64,000 nucleotides of DNA from Cinnamomum chago (Eukaryota > Streptophyta > Magnoliopsida > Laurales > Lauraceae), in assembly GCA_038049695.1 (NCBI GenBank), contig CP142451.1, positions 33,278,001 to 33,342,000 of the forward strand. The letters are read 5' to 3'. Position numbers and translations under genes: made by a program. The notes under the pieces were generated by a model. That model was not told the DNA's origin. It ran no database searches and saw only the letters and a list, made by a program, of their open reading frames with translations. Shown piece after piece: positions 1-11,782 of the stretch (positions are counted from its first letter, which is position 1; each line of letters begins with the position of its first letter).

Positions 1-236
1 AGTTTTAGTTAGATTAGTCTAGTTGTGTTATTTGTAGAATTAATAAAGAGTCTTTTATAATTTCTAGAGTTAGTTAGTGAGTTAAAGGCCCTAGTTAGAT
101 ATTAGTAATTACTATAAGGGGGTCTCCACTTGAGAAGCTTCTAGATTCCCACCTAAAGACCAAACTATCCTAACCCAAACCCTAATTCTATGTTAATTAA
201 AAGGGCCTTTTAGTACTTAGCCACTCAACCTCACCC

Positions 237-243
237 TATATAA
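237..243 (+). promoter_or_regulatory. TATA box of copy E0
   Basis: TATATAA followed by a pyrimidine-rich, ATG-free leader and a splice donor at 488. Copies B and D have an equivalent CTATAAAAG or CTATATAAG box, in reverse orientation, at the same distance from their leaders (about 34210 and 56755-56762). This supports a real retroelement promoter, although activity is not shown. Confidence 0.5.
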
Positions 244-1027
244 CTCTTTCCTCCCATTTTCCCTACGTTGGCTACCATCTCACTCTCATTTCCTTCAAGT
301 CTCTTCTCTCATTTCCCTCCAACACTCTCTCATTTTCCTCCAATTCTTTCCTCCTCTCTTCCTCTCTCTAAAACCCTAGATCTAGGACTTCAAGAAGAAG
401 AAGGCTATCTACCACAATTCCAGCAGCAACTTATCCTAAGAATCTTCATCTCTATCTTACTAGTCTCTCATTTCTCTTCAAATCAAGGTATGAGCCCTTT
501 CCTAGTGCAATTTCATTAGAAAGCCCTCTTTCTCTCTCTAGATTCCTCTTCCTTATAGCAATTCTCTATGGATGTGGGAATAGGAGTAGAGATCTTTTCT
601 AGATCTGAGATTTTGGACTGGTTTTGTGGTTGGGAAGACTATAGGAGCTTTGGATTGCTTTTATATAGCTTGGATCTTTCTTCTCTCTCTCTCTCTACAA
701 TCTTGCATTTCGATTAAGGCAAGTACAATATACTTATTTAGCATAGAATGTATGTTTTCCTTTACATTGATTTTGTAATTTCAATTCAATTGACGTACAT
801 ATGTTAGATCTACCTTTGAGCTTAGTTTTGATGGATTTTGGCCATTGATGGATGAGTTCTCTCTTTTGGAAGATCAATGGCCCAATTTGATGATGGATGG
901 TGACAGATTGAAGTGTATTTGTAGTCTTTTATGTTTATGTGATGAATGGTGTGGATTGGAGATGATTTAGAGGAATCCTGGTTCGAAATTGGTTGGAAGA
1001 GGCAGAATTCTAGAAATTATAACAGGC

Positions 1028-1490
1028 GTGTGTACTCGGTCGACCGACCTGCAAGGAGGTTGATCGAAGACACTGTATTTTGGGAAAATCCAAGTCCCAG
1101 TTATCTTCCTGTGGAATTTTCAATCCCGTGTACTCGGTCGACCGAAGACACAGGATCTGCAAGGGAATAACTGAGAGCTGGGAATTTCTAACAGACTCAG
1201 AAACCAGTATTCCCGATCGACCGACCCCTGTGCCAGGTCGACCGAGGACACTGAAAATCACAAGTTCTGAGATATGACCTGTACCCTGTCTGACCCAGGT
1301 AAATCTGTGTACCGGGTCGACCGGCTGACCACCCGGTCGATTGGATACACTGTAAATCTCAGAGTACAAATCAGATTTCAATTCCTGATCTGCAGCATAG
1401 CAGGTCGACCCGACCCTTGCTAGGTCGACCTACCACACTGCATATAGACTGCAGGTTGACCCGACCCTTGCTAGGTCGACCTGCCACACC
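1028..1490. repeat. GGTCGACC palindrome array in copy E0
   Basis: About nine degenerate copies of the self-complementary core GGTCGACC, usually extended to CGGTCGACCG. They lie near 1037, 1133, 1213, 1235, 1315, 1334, 1400, 1423, 1453 and 1476, often as pairs 20-25 bp apart, with the pairs some 50-90 bp apart. The last two pairs lie in a clear tandem duplication. The array lies inside the inferred intron of the element. Confidence 0.8.
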
Positions 1491-3524
1491 GCAGATAGAC
1501 ATTTCTGGGTTCAACCTATTTTGGGGACTTTGATCGTTTGTGGGGCCCATTGACCATCCAAATGAACCTTTATTGATGTGCCAAGGCCGAGTCAATGGTG
1601 TGGCTCAACCTTGACTCGTGTGGACTACCAAGTAGGGTCTTGGTTGTTTAATCTACGTTGATCCGATCCTTAAACGTTGTCAATGATGCCTGTAACTTCA
1701 GGAGCACCAAACACAGTATCCATTGACATCATATCAAATTACCTGAGATGAACCTGGACCCGAATGTGGATCATTACCTAGGTTGGATTATTGATATTTT
1801 CCTGTTGATTTTTGTACTTGGAGTTCTTACTTTACTTATCATATTACTGTCACTCTTGTATCCTTACTATAGCTTATAACTATTAATTAAATGGGAAATG
1901 GATGACCTGAACCTAGGACTACTTAGAGGTGACCCGATGGTGTGATTGGGAGAACACTGACTCGTGTCTGTGGCTAGGCGGGCCCCTTTTATGGCCTTAG
2001 TATGGTTGTGTATACCCTTAGACTGGAGAGGTAAATTATATGGGATTCATATTGTGCTATTTACCATTGGAAATGGGCTTATTATCTCGTTTGGACTGTT
2101 TTAGACCAGTTCATGTACCTGATAGGCCTTGATATGGATCCAACGAGTGGACTTGGACTTGGATTGTGATCCATGGACCGAATTGATGTTTGAATCTCTT
2201 AGAGACCTTGTTAGGACCTTGTTCACGCAAGACAAAGACTAGACAGACACAGATCTTTAGAGTTTCTTTGAGTCGGCATAGACATTCACTCAATTGATCT
2301 AAGCTCAGCCTTTGGACTGATCATCACTGGTAGGAGCTAATTATGAGTGTTGTTAGACCCCAACCCAGACTTATTCGATTAGTGTACGATTAATGTGTGT
2401 TTAGTCTTAAGTGGTTTTAGTTATCGTTGGGTTAGAAATAATTAGTTTTAGTCTTGGACATAGGTTTGGGAATTTTGAGAACGTTTAGTACTAGTCAGAC
2501 ACACTCAGGAAGGCCTGAGTGCACGTGTAAGCTTGGGAGGATAATATCGGTTTCCGTGTATTTGTGATTTTGATTTCATTTGAATGATTTTACTATGTGT
2601 TACAACTTTCGTCTTCAGCTCATTCATGTTTGAAGCCTAAAAACCCAAGTTCTGGCCCAAAAAGGGTAAAGTTGTCTTTTATACACAAATCTGGATACAA
2701 AATTTGAGATCTCAAAACCATGTCAAAAATGTACTTTTTGGAAACTAGATATTTCGAGGATCGTTTTATCCTTCTTCGTCGAGTTCATTCGAGGCCCGCA
2801 AGATCATGTTTTCATTGATACAAGATTTGGCTATTTGGGCCCCATTTGCAAGTGTTTTAAGTCAACTACTCTTTCCCTCCTTCACTTTCAACTACTCTTT
2901 CCCTCCTTCACTTTCCTTCCACTTTGTTTTCTTGAATGATCAAGCTAGAAGAGTCCAAAGAAGATTCCAAGACCATCACCTTCTTCCTCTCATCTCAAGC
3001 TTTCTATTGATGTCCTTTTCTTGAAAGTTAGAAGTGAGCAAGCTCTCTATTGTCTTCATTTCTCTTGTTTGACCTTTTCTAGGTAAGAGCTCCAACCCAT
3101 CTCTTTAATGAAGTCTTTTTAGTTCCTTAAAATCTTGTTTTTCATGTTACAAACCCTTTTGTGAAAATGGGTTTCTTGTTTTCAAGATTGAGTGAGTTTT
3201 GTGTGGTTTCTTGGGTTTTGTAGTTCTTGGGATTAGCTTGAGTGGAAGTGCTTGAAGAGGTTAGTGGCATCTTTGATTTAAGGCAAGTAACCAATCTAGG
3301 ATGGATGTTAGCATGTGTGCATTTCATTTGTTTTCCTTGTACTCTCCTCATTCATTGAAAAATTTGGGGGATTTTGTTTTGATTGGAAAATGGAAATAAA
3401 ATGTCTCAATTTGTGGCTTGAGATGTGTATTTTACCCTTGGAGAGCATGCAGGCTCAGGGAGTGCAGGTGGAATGAGAAACAAGAAGAAGGGAAGAAGAA
3501 AACGTGAGAAATCTAAACTCAGCT

Positions 3525-3975
3525 GCATTTCCCGTGCAGTTTCGGTCAGCCGCTGGTCAGTTGGCGGCTAGCCGAAATCCCCATTTTGGTTAACCGCGAG
3601 CTGACTGAGCTCGGCGGTTCCCTTTCCAGAAGCTGGCATTTCGACAATGGGTTTCGGTCAGCTTGACGGTTAGCTAGCGGCTAGCCGCAATACCCCATTT
3701 TGGCTAACCGCTGGCCAACCGAACGTTTTCAGCTCCTTTTCCCGAAAGCTAAGTTTCATACGGGGGTCCTAGCGGTCAGCCCTACGGTCAGCTTACGGCT
3801 AGCCGCCGGGTCGCATTTCGGCTAACCGTAAGCCGACCGAAGTCAGTTCGGTTTCTTTTCCAAAGAGCTGCGTTTGGACCTGGATTTCCAGCGGTCAATC
3901 TGTCGGTCAGTTGGCGGCTAGCCGCTAGATCCTAGTTCGGCTAGCCGACACCTGACCGCGAGCTGACCGACACTG
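3525..3975. repeat. CGGCTAGCCG / CGGTCAGC palindrome array in copy A
   Basis: Many copies of CGGCTAGCCG (perfect palindrome), GGTTAACCG and CGGTCAGC / GCTGACCG words in both orientations, arranged in four or five sub-blocks of about 80-120 bp separated by ordinary sequence. The block sits between the splice donor at 3083 and the acceptor at 4836. Copy B carries the same word type. Confidence 0.8.
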
Positions 3976-4836
3976 ACACCATTGCCATTTTGAAGAGTGT
4001 TTGTAAGAATGAAAACTAGAACATGTTAAGTGACCTTTAGCCGATATTGTGCACTCGAACCTGAGATGTCTTTTAACTTCTGGGGCACCGATTCTCTTTT
4101 AAATTCCAACATTTGGGTTCAATTACACAAAGACCATCTAAAGGTCCTTACATGTGCTTGATAGGCTTTGTGTTCGTACTTTAGTTTTGATATAATGGAT
4201 ATCATCGTGTACTCGTTTTGAAGTTTAAGTACAAGCTCGTTTTGAAGATTTGTTTCAAGAAAAAGGGGTCACTTCTTAAGCGTGTTATGCATATTAATTA
4301 TGCCTTTTGCTAGTCGTGTTCGTCGTGTTTTGATAAGTGGTTTTCCCCTTTTATCTCGACATGTTTAAACAATGTTTTGCATGTTTTGTGCATTCATGAA
4401 TTTAAGTGAACACCACTGAGTTTGGACTGTCCTTTCAGTTTGATCCACTGTCTGGGGGTCCTTAAACTTGTGGACTGTCTGCAGACTGGTCGTGTATTTA
4501 TTACACATCGTGCGTGTCCGGTTCCGCAGCCGGAATCCCCGTATATGTGGGAATCGTGTCGTGATTATATTATGTATATCTTACTTGTCGTACGTGCTTG
4601 CTCTTTTCATTATAGATGATAGAGAAAGGATGGGCTCGTTGTGGAATGTAACTATTAATGATATAATAAGTATGCATGTTAGTTTCGCTCGTATTTTGAA
4701 ATGCTTAGTCTTGTAACTGTTTACAATCCAGCAAAATGTCTTTATTTGTTTCTTTAAACGTTTACTATTTTATGCTCATGCCTAAATTGATTACCTGCCA
4801 AACCGTTGTGTTTGATCCTTGTTTGTTGGTGCCCAG

Positions 4837-4925
4837 GTGTAGGTGACGTTGCCTTTGAGGAGCGTCCGAAGGAGGCTCTTGAGCCACCTCCAGTTAGAGA
4901 GTGGCAGCCCGACGATGTCAACTAG
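4837..4925 (+). other. Acidic terminal-exon reading frame of copy A
   Basis: After the acceptor-like GTGCCCAG, the frame beginning GGT at 4842 reads G-D-V-A-F-E-E-R-P-K-E-A-L-E-P and ends R-E-W-Q-P-D-D-V-N-stop. Copies B and D have a similar ending at the same place (E-stop-Q-A-D-D-V-M-stop and E-W-H-A-D-D-V-V-stop). It has no Met, so a start codon would have to lie in another exon. No known protein family is recognised. Shared residues argue for past coding function, but translation is not shown. Confidence 0.4.
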
Positions 4926-5300
4926 ACGTCGGGCGGGTTCTTGAGTTTCGCCATTTTTGTCATGGGGTTCTTTTACTATTTTGAGGATTGTATTGGCCTG
5001 TGTTGGCCTCTTATGGGATGTAACTAAACTTAACTTACTTTGTGTAGTCTCATAACTTGAATTATGATGGGAATGCCATGTTAACTCTTTTCTTTTGATA
5101 CTATGTCTTGTTATTATTTGTCATAGCACTTAAAAATTTATTGGTTCTTATCCTGATGTGATTTGTTACACGCTTCCGCAAACTTGATCGTGTGAGACAG
5201 ATTCCGCGTGTTTCGGGAATCCTCACCGCGGGAACCTGTGGGAAAACATAACAATCATTGATTCAACTCGTCGCGGGCCCGGGGTCAACTCGCCGCGACT

Positions 5301-6013
5301 GTGTTCAGTATGGGAGGGCCGCGGCATAATATCCCGCGGTATCCACCTCGTGTGAATGTGCCATATTGTATTAGACTAGGTATTATGCTTATCCTGAATC
5401 TAAATGCTTATCTTGCTTAACTGCCTAGATCATGTATCTTGACACTCTCTTAACTGTGTAACTGTCTTTACTCTTTTGATACATATGTTATATGTTACTT
5501 GTATACTGTGACTTACCAGATCATTAGATTTGACCCATTCTTGGTGCTTAGGTCTTGACCCCGAGTATGAGTACGAGGACGATGTGTTCGTGCTCATAGA
5601 GGCACCCGTAGCAGGAGACTACGGATGGGGACCAGTTGACCAAGAGGTCGAGCCGGAGGTTGGAGAGCTAGCACCTGGGGTTTGAGCGTCTATCTATGTT
5701 TGGGTTTTTGAGCGATTACTATAGTGAGCTGGATAGCAGTCAAATATGTAATAAATCATTGTTCTTATCAATTAATACTTTTATACTGGACTTCAGTCCC
5801 GTTTATATTTGATATATCATGATACCTATTGCTTCTATTTTACTTCTTACGCTTCCGCAATTTAACCATTGATATTATATTGTTTAAAAGTTTTAAATTG
5901 GAATTCACTGTGGACCTACGATCTTGGAAGTTCTCGATTTTTCTTTTCAAGGAGTAGTGCGCCAACTTTGATACCTTGACGGTTTTCTCGGTATACGGAA
6001 TTGGGGCGTTACA
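5301..6013 (+). mobile_element. TG...CA element copy E0, 3' part
   Basis: Sequence after nested copy A continues E0. It holds a GC-rich block like the GTTACCCGGTTCCGCGG block of B, an acceptor (GTGCTTAG at 5551), an acidic reading frame and a terminus GGGGCGTTACA ending at 6013. This explains why two terminal-exon segments occur 700 bp apart in one orientation. No target duplication can be checked because the left end is outside the window. Confidence 0.55.
5552..5685 (+). other. Acidic terminal-exon reading frame of copy E0
   Basis: After the acceptor TGCTTAG (ending 5551), an open frame from CTT at 5554 to TGA at 5683-5685 encodes about 43 residues: it begins L-D-P-E-Y-E-Y-E-D-D and ends V-G-E-L-A-P-G-V. 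It is strongly acidic and in the same position as the exons of copies A, B and D, but its C-terminus has diverged. No Met and no recognisable domain. Confidence 0.35.
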
Positions 6014-9000
6014 CCTTTGGTCTTAAGGGCCCATTTGTTTGCATAGAATTTAATACATAGGAACTCATGGTCAAATAAGCTCTTATGAAAGAGGTGAGGG
6101 GTAAAGGATAAAAGGTAAAGATGTAGATGGAATATTGATTTAACAAGATTTGAACTAGGGTGACACTGGGTAATTATTTTATTTTCCATCAAAGAGGAGA
6201 TCATTTGATGGTTATTCTTTTAACATTCAACTACATTTCTTAGATTTTGATCACTTAAAAAAATACAGGTCTTCGAATTCATTGGAACTAAATCACATGG
6301 AAAAGATAGGGCCCTAGAAAATCATTGGGTACCAAACTCTTTTTTATGAAAGGGATTGTAAAAGTGTAAATTCAATGGAATGCAACGAGCAACCTAGTCA
6401 TAGACGAAAATCTCAATTTCCTACAATATGATTTAGTAGGGTGATGGCTGGAGTTACCATCCACAGGTCCAGTCGGGTCTAATTTGCGCTAGATGGGTTA
6501 GTCCGACCCGAGACTTAATGGGTGCGGGCCGGTTAGGGTTGGTGGTCCAATAAGTATGCTCTACCTCTAGCCCGGCCCGACCCATTTGAGAAGAGAGAGG
6601 GTTCAAAATAAATTAAATTGATTGAATGAGTCAAAATCAATTGGAGAGAATTGGAGCTAGACAAAAAACAACCGGATCTAGTACAAAAAAAAGATTAAAA
6701 AAATTCTCATGTAGCACATCATTGGAATTGTACTTTTTTTGGATGAAATTACCCAAATGACAATATCGTTATGCAGATGACGATCACATTACTTGTCCGA
6801 GAGCATCATTACCAGCCTGAGAGCGTCGTCTCCCCCATTCCCCCCCCGTATCTTTTTTTCTTTTTTTTGTTTCTATCTCCCGTTTACATCATTAATAACT
6901 ATCTGAATATTGAAATCCAAGTGAAGAAAAACATATTTTCAAGGGAAAAAATTAAGGCATTAAATCTGAGATAAAACTCATCTAAGAGGTTGTTTTTAGC
7001 ATTAATGGAGATGATTTGGACAAGCCTCTCTCTTATGAAGGCTAAATCTCCAACATGGGAGAAAATGAAAATTTATTTGTAGAAGTGAATGGTTAATTGG
7101 AGTCCAATGATAACCATCTCTTGACAACAAACGGATGTTTAAAAGAACCTCTTAGACAGATCTTATCTCAAATTTTATACATTTTCTACTTGCAAATATA
7201 ATTTTCTTCACTCGGGCTTAAAGATTTTGTTTTTTAAGATCTTCAAGAGTAATATGGTTGTTGATGGAAATATGAGATGAAAATAAAAGAAGCGCTCTCG
7301 TGGGTGAGAAATATACCAGAGAAATTCTACAAAATGCCCTCTTCAAAAAGGGGCATTTCTGCCCGTATCTAACATTAAATGAGAGAAGGGTTGGTAGAAA
7401 GACTTTTTCTCCTACTTTAAAGCAACATTAATTGTCATTTACTAAGAGAAATGTGCATTTAAGTCCTCCATCTATTTGTTAAGATGAAGAGAGAGAGAGA
7501 GAGAGAGTTAAATCTTGAGGGCATTTAAACTGCTAAACATGTAAGTTTTAATTGCATGGCTTGCCATGTGCAACTTCTTTTCTTATTCATCTTTGAACAG
7601 TAAGAGGGCCCCATTGAACTTGTTTTCCAACTAACCATCGACTCCCTTTAGATTTAATCATAAAAATAAGAGTGCCCTATTTACAAGGTGAAAAGATTGG
7701 GAAGTGCTAAACTGCCTAATCAACCACTAATTAGATTCATCACAGTATAAAAGGGCCCCATTGAGAAGGAGAAAAAATAGGAAAGGACTGAACAACCTTA
7801 ATAGTGCTAGCATTTAGGAAGGGAGAAAAATTAGGAAGGGATTAGTTGCCTATTTATGAGAGAAAGCAAGCATTTAAATGCATTAACTTTCTCCCTAAAA
7901 AAAAATTAAACTTATTCAGCAACGATATCATCATCTTACATAACGACATGTCCCGTGGCAAATTTCGTCCATAAAAATGTATGGCACACTATTGGGTCGT
8001 TTCTCTATTTTTCTTTAGTAATTCAACTAATCAAGATTTAGAGAGTGTTTTTCATAAAAATTCAAAAACAAAAAAAGAATTATGTATCGATTATTAAAAA
8101 AAAAAACCCACGAAGAATCACATGAAAATCACATAAAAATGATAAAAATAAACTTATATAAGAATCATATAAAAACCCAAATTAGAATCGCATGAAATTC
8201 ATGCTCAAGTAATTCTACATATATGCTCGAATAAATCCAGTGAGGGCTGGCTCAGGCCAAGCCTATTATTGTTCAAGGTCAACCCTCAAATTTAGAGTCT
8301 TGCAAAAATCTTATCCTAACCTGGCCCTTGTGTTTTTCAAGAAAAACAACAAAAAGCTCTCTTTTTGTAGGCTCCCTCATAAAAGGGCTGGATTGACCAA
8401 TACTAAGGGATATTTATTTATAACCACTATATTTCCTAGAAATCGCAATTAGCCACCTGAAAAAAAAAAAAAAAAAAAAAACTACCAGCCATTAATTTTC
8501 AAATCTCAATCAACCACCCAAGCTCAAAATTAAGGACTAAGTTTTGACCCATTAGTGAAATCTATTGCAAAATAATGAAAACTTTCTTAGGTCTATCCTA
8601 ATTAATCTAAACCTAAGGAAGCTAATCCTGCTAACTTTGACTTGGATATAACGACCCTTTCTTATTTGCCCCACAAATTTAATTTTAATGGAGCCAGATT
8701 TAAGGAAGATTTTATCCTTTTAGAAAAATACAATGAACTTTATAATGATGGTCAAGGTGGTTGGCCAAAATTTTAGATTAGAAAGATGTGGTTGCCTGCA
8801 AGAGATTAAAAGAAAAAGGTAACTCATTATTTGCAATTGTCTAAAGTACAAGGGTCAATATGTAAATTTCCCTAGTATTAAATACTAGTTAAAAACTACC
8901 AGTTGGATCACAAGCGATGAACTAGTCAAAGAAATCTATGAAGCGCCATCAAGATGTAACATAATTCTTACTTAAAAATTATTAAGCATTATATAACACA

Positions 9001-9501
9001 ATGTCTCTCCACCAAACGACTTATTTATTATACATATTTCAATCAGGGTCCACGGTAAGTTCTCTAAAAAGATGTTGCCAGCCGTCCAAGTTCAGGTGGT
9101 AAAACAAATGGTAACTATAGAAATTTTCTTATTTCATGGCCTTAAATTAAACAACGGACATCATTTAATAAACTTGACTTTTGTCCAAACCAAACTCTTA
9201 AACCCAAGGAGTGAACCTCTTGTTAGGGATATAGAGATTTTTTTTTATGGGAAACAATAAAATTGTCATTCAAACAAGTAAATTTTTTTTACAAAATAGG
9301 CAACAACAAAAGAAAGTGGAGCAAGAGGAATTGATTTCATTTTATTCAAATCGCAGCCACTAATATATGAACACAAGAAAAAATACACATACATTTTTTT
9401 ACACATATTCACATTTATATTAGAAATATTCAAATGACAACCATTCACACCTTTATTCGATGACACTAGGCTGATCACCCATGATCAAGTTACCCATCAT
9501 A

Positions 9502-9538
<37 letters not shown>

Positions 9539-9835
9539 CTACTGTTGTCATTTGCAACAATGGGGTTGATTTATTTTTTTTTTGTGGAAAGAGAGAAGCT
9601 CAATAGAAACACCTTTGAAAACCAATAAACTTGAGGGCAAATGACAACGACATTTTTGTTATGTACCACGCAATTGAATCTCATGTGAATAAACTATTTC
9701 AATCCATCTTTATCTAAATGCAGAGAAAGGGACATATAGTGAGAGGAATCATCGCTGGTTTTAATTACATATAGAAAGTCCCAAGTCTAAACAGAGACAG
9801 GATCCAAGTTGGAAACTGAAAGTTCACCACATGCC
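6014..9835. other. Intergenic region, no gene seen
   Basis: AT-rich DNA without a convincing reading frame. It contains a (GA)n run at about 7491-7506, a 22 bp poly-A near 8460, a (TA)n microsatellite (9505-9534), and pieces that look like old MITEs (for example GGGCCCATTTGTTTGC at 6027). A CCGACCCG / CGGGCCGG-rich segment at 6470-6590 resembles a transposon edge but cannot be assigned. The last few hundred bases should hold the promoter of the MASS-like gene. Confidence 0.5.
9505..9534. repeat. (TA)n microsatellite
   Basis: About 15 uninterrupted TA units roughly 300 bp upstream of the MASS-like start codon. Confidence 0.9.
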
Positions 9836-10183
9836 ATGGCTGAATTGCAAAGATCTGCACTTTCTTTCCGGAGACAAGGTTCTTCTGGATTAGTATGGGA
9901 AGATCTGCTCCTTTCAGCAGATCACTCGAATCAAGCTAACAAGAAAGAAGAGAAAGCAGAAGCAGGCCAAGTAGAATTCAGACAGAGAAGACCTTCTCAA
10001 AGTGTAGGATCAACGGTAGTGATGAAATGCAGCAGATCCGATGGTGGAGAGCGTGGATGGCCCACTGATAAAGTTGCACCTTCCATCGACCCCCCTTCAC
10101 CTAAGGTTTCTAGTTGTGGTTTATGTGGGGTTTTTGGAAAACCCACAAATTCCAAGCAGCACAACAAATCCCATAAGCGCTAG
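9836..10183 (+). CDS. MASS-type MAPK-substrate protein (At1g80180-like)
   Basis: Single-exon gene for a 115-residue protein. Its N-terminus, L-Q-R-S-A-L-S-F-R-R-Q-G-S-S-G-L-V-W-E-D (residues 4-23), and the C-terminal D-P-P-S-P-K (85-90) followed by C-G-L-C-G-V-F-G (94-101) are hallmarks of the small plant family annotated as MAPK kinase substrate protein At1g80180 (MASS, MAPK substrates in the stomatal lineage). Ser88-Pro89 is a candidate MAPK phosphosite. The tail is basic (H-N-K-S-H-K-R). The start is the ATG in the context CCATGG; the frame is open upstream to a TTG at 9809, but family members begin at Met-Ala. No membrane segment or signal peptide is seen, so a soluble signalling protein is expected; the exact role here is inferred from the family. 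Confidence 0.85.
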   Translation: MAELQRSALSFRRQGSSGLVWEDLLLSADHSNQANKKEEKAEAGQVEFRQRRPSQSVGSTVVMKCSRSDGGERGWPTDKVAPSIDPPSPKVSSCGLCGVFGKPTNSKQHNKSHKR

Positions 10184-11524
10184 TTCTTTTCAGCTGTCAG
10201 CTGTAAGTTTCTCTTTTTTCCTTTTCATGGCTTCTCTGAGCTTATAGATGTATACTTTGTTTTGATGGGTGGTCTGTATAAAGGGAGAAGCTCAATAGAG
10301 TACATGTTGTAAATCCTTTTAGATGAGTCTGGAAAACAGACAGCATGGTGAGAACCAAAAATCTCCTCTTCCTGGGTTTTCGTTTTAACTATCTTAAAGG
10401 CCCCATAATCCCTGGGATTCCTAATTAGTCTTCCATGGAGTTCTGGAAAAGCCGCGATTTCGAGGATTTAGTCATGTGAAAATCCTTATTTTTTGAGGAT
10501 TTGGTCCTGTGGAACTCCTTAATTCTAAGGACTTTTAGGACTAACCTCCTTCCATAAGATTCAGAAATCTTTTATGTGGAATTACACACTCATAATAATT
10601 TTTTCTCAACTATACTCATTACATGCATTGATATCTATATGAAATCTTCAACTATACAAATTCTTAATGAAAAATCCCTACTCTAAGGTAATTGCAAGTT
10701 CACCTGTTGCCAAACGTGCCGGGACAAGGAAGAGACTTTAATATAAAAAAAGGGGATGAGAACCTCTTCCCCTGCAAGTCGAGGGGCATAGAGAGAGAGA
10801 GAATAAAGGGTAACCCTTTTCATTGCCTTTGTCCACACTTGGTTTATCTCTCACGGATCCTACGCTTGTGTTCGCTGCCATCCAATATACTGATCCGTCC
10901 TTACATTGGTGGCGGAGCATCACAAAAGGAATTCTCTGAGCCATCGCTATAAAAAAATCCCTATAAATTCCATCAGTGGGGCACAAACAAGGCTAAGAAT
11001 CCAAACCATTTTTGTTTTTAAAAATTTATCAGAAAAATAAAAAAAATTAAGTCACTCTCAATTAATTATTTCAAAATCACATAATTAAAATAGTCGATGA
11101 ATTTTATAGCGGCGGTACTTCTCATTAGAGGGAAATTTAGTTCAAAGATTAAATTAGTGGGAGTAATATTTTGAGCGGTTTGAATTTCAGGGTCAATCTC
11201 CACTGATGATGATGATTTATAGCGATGGGTTCAGAGAATTCAATTGATTCTCTCCATGCCACTTGAACAATCTCCGTAGAGATAATCACAGGATTAAGTT
11301 ATGATAAGATTCGACAGGTTGTGGATTGTCCTATTACAACTGATGTCATCACAAAACACACACACACACTCTCTCTCTCTCTCTCTCTTATAGTAGTATT
11401 ATATAAATCTTGATAAAAGTGTCAAGCCATCAATAGTGAGATAGTGACTCCAAAAATTCACCTGTAGATTTTAATCTGATCTTAACTGATATTAGGGACC
11501 AGTGTGGAAGGATTGGATCCAATG
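10184..11524. other. 3' flank of the MASS-like gene and intergenic DNA
   Basis: The first ~150 bases are probably 3' UTR. The rest has no supported gene. It holds repeated GAGGATTTAGTC / GAGGATTTGGTC words (about 10455-10510), an (AC)n-(CT)n microsatellite (11355-11390) and AT-rich filler. The overlapping short frames at 10692-10986 lie on both strands and show no domain. Confidence 0.45.
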
Positions 11525-11782
11525 GAAGGTGCGTTTGTGCAACGGTAGGAATCCATGGTAGAAATGAAAATTATTTATATTTTTCATGCAGTTTCTTTTT
11601 CCGATTGTTTGGTGCGATGCATTTTCCTTACAAATTAGGGTAAAAATGAACTAATTTTCTTTAATAGAAAGGATTTGGATTTTATCATGGAAGGGGTACA
11701 ATTACAAAGGAATTCCTCTCTATTATGGAAATGAAAATCTCTATATAGAGTGAATTCCTCTAGCTGCCAAACACACCCTAAA
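11525..11782. mobile_element. MITE (about 258 bp)
   Basis: The ends are imperfect inverted repeats: AGGTGCGTTTGTGCAACGG at the left and, reading inward from the right, AGGGTGTGTTTGGCAGCTAG, each followed by a GGAAT word. The GTGTGTTTGG terminus is typical of many plant hAT-like MITEs. No coding capacity. No clean 8 bp target duplication was found. Confidence 0.5.

Larger units (their letters stand above)
1..2350 (+). mobile_element. TG...CA element copy E0, 5' part (interrupted by copy A)
   Basis: Left part of a ~3 kb non-coding element whose right part is 5301-6013; its true 5' end lies just before the window. In order it shows a TATA box (TATATAA, 237-243), a CT-rich leader without any ATG (about 250-487), a good splice donor (AAG|GTATGAG at 488), an array of GGTCGACC-type palindromes (1028-1490), then AT-rich sequence to 2350. 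Copies A, B, C and D have the same order of parts. No gag, protease, reverse transcriptase or integrase reading frame is visible. It could be a long solo LTR or a non-autonomous LARD-type element. That E0 continues at 5301 is inferred from the order of parts. Confidence 0.6.
2351..5300 (+). mobile_element. TG...CA element copy A, nested in E0
   Basis: Starts TGTTAGACCCCAACCC, which matches the reverse complement of the right ends of copies B and D and the start of copy C. It ends near 5300 after a GC-rich block (CCCGGGGTCAACTCGCCGCGAC) like the other ends of B and D. Flanks are agtgt (2346-2350) and tgtgt (about 5300-5304), an imperfect 5 bp target duplication. In order: leader, splice donor AG|GTAAGAG at 3083, palindrome array (3525-3975), a block shared with B and D (4415-4560), acceptor CCCAG at 4836, and an acidic reading frame (4837-4925). 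No pol domains are seen. Confidence 0.7.

Noticed and set aside
1010-1381. 123-codon minus frame across the GGTCGACC array
   Set aside because: Repetitive Arg-Pro-rich product comes from the palindrome array; other copies do not keep a frame there.
10692-10986. Overlapping 80-codon frames on both strands
   Set aside because: No family recognised and no conserved start or splice signals.
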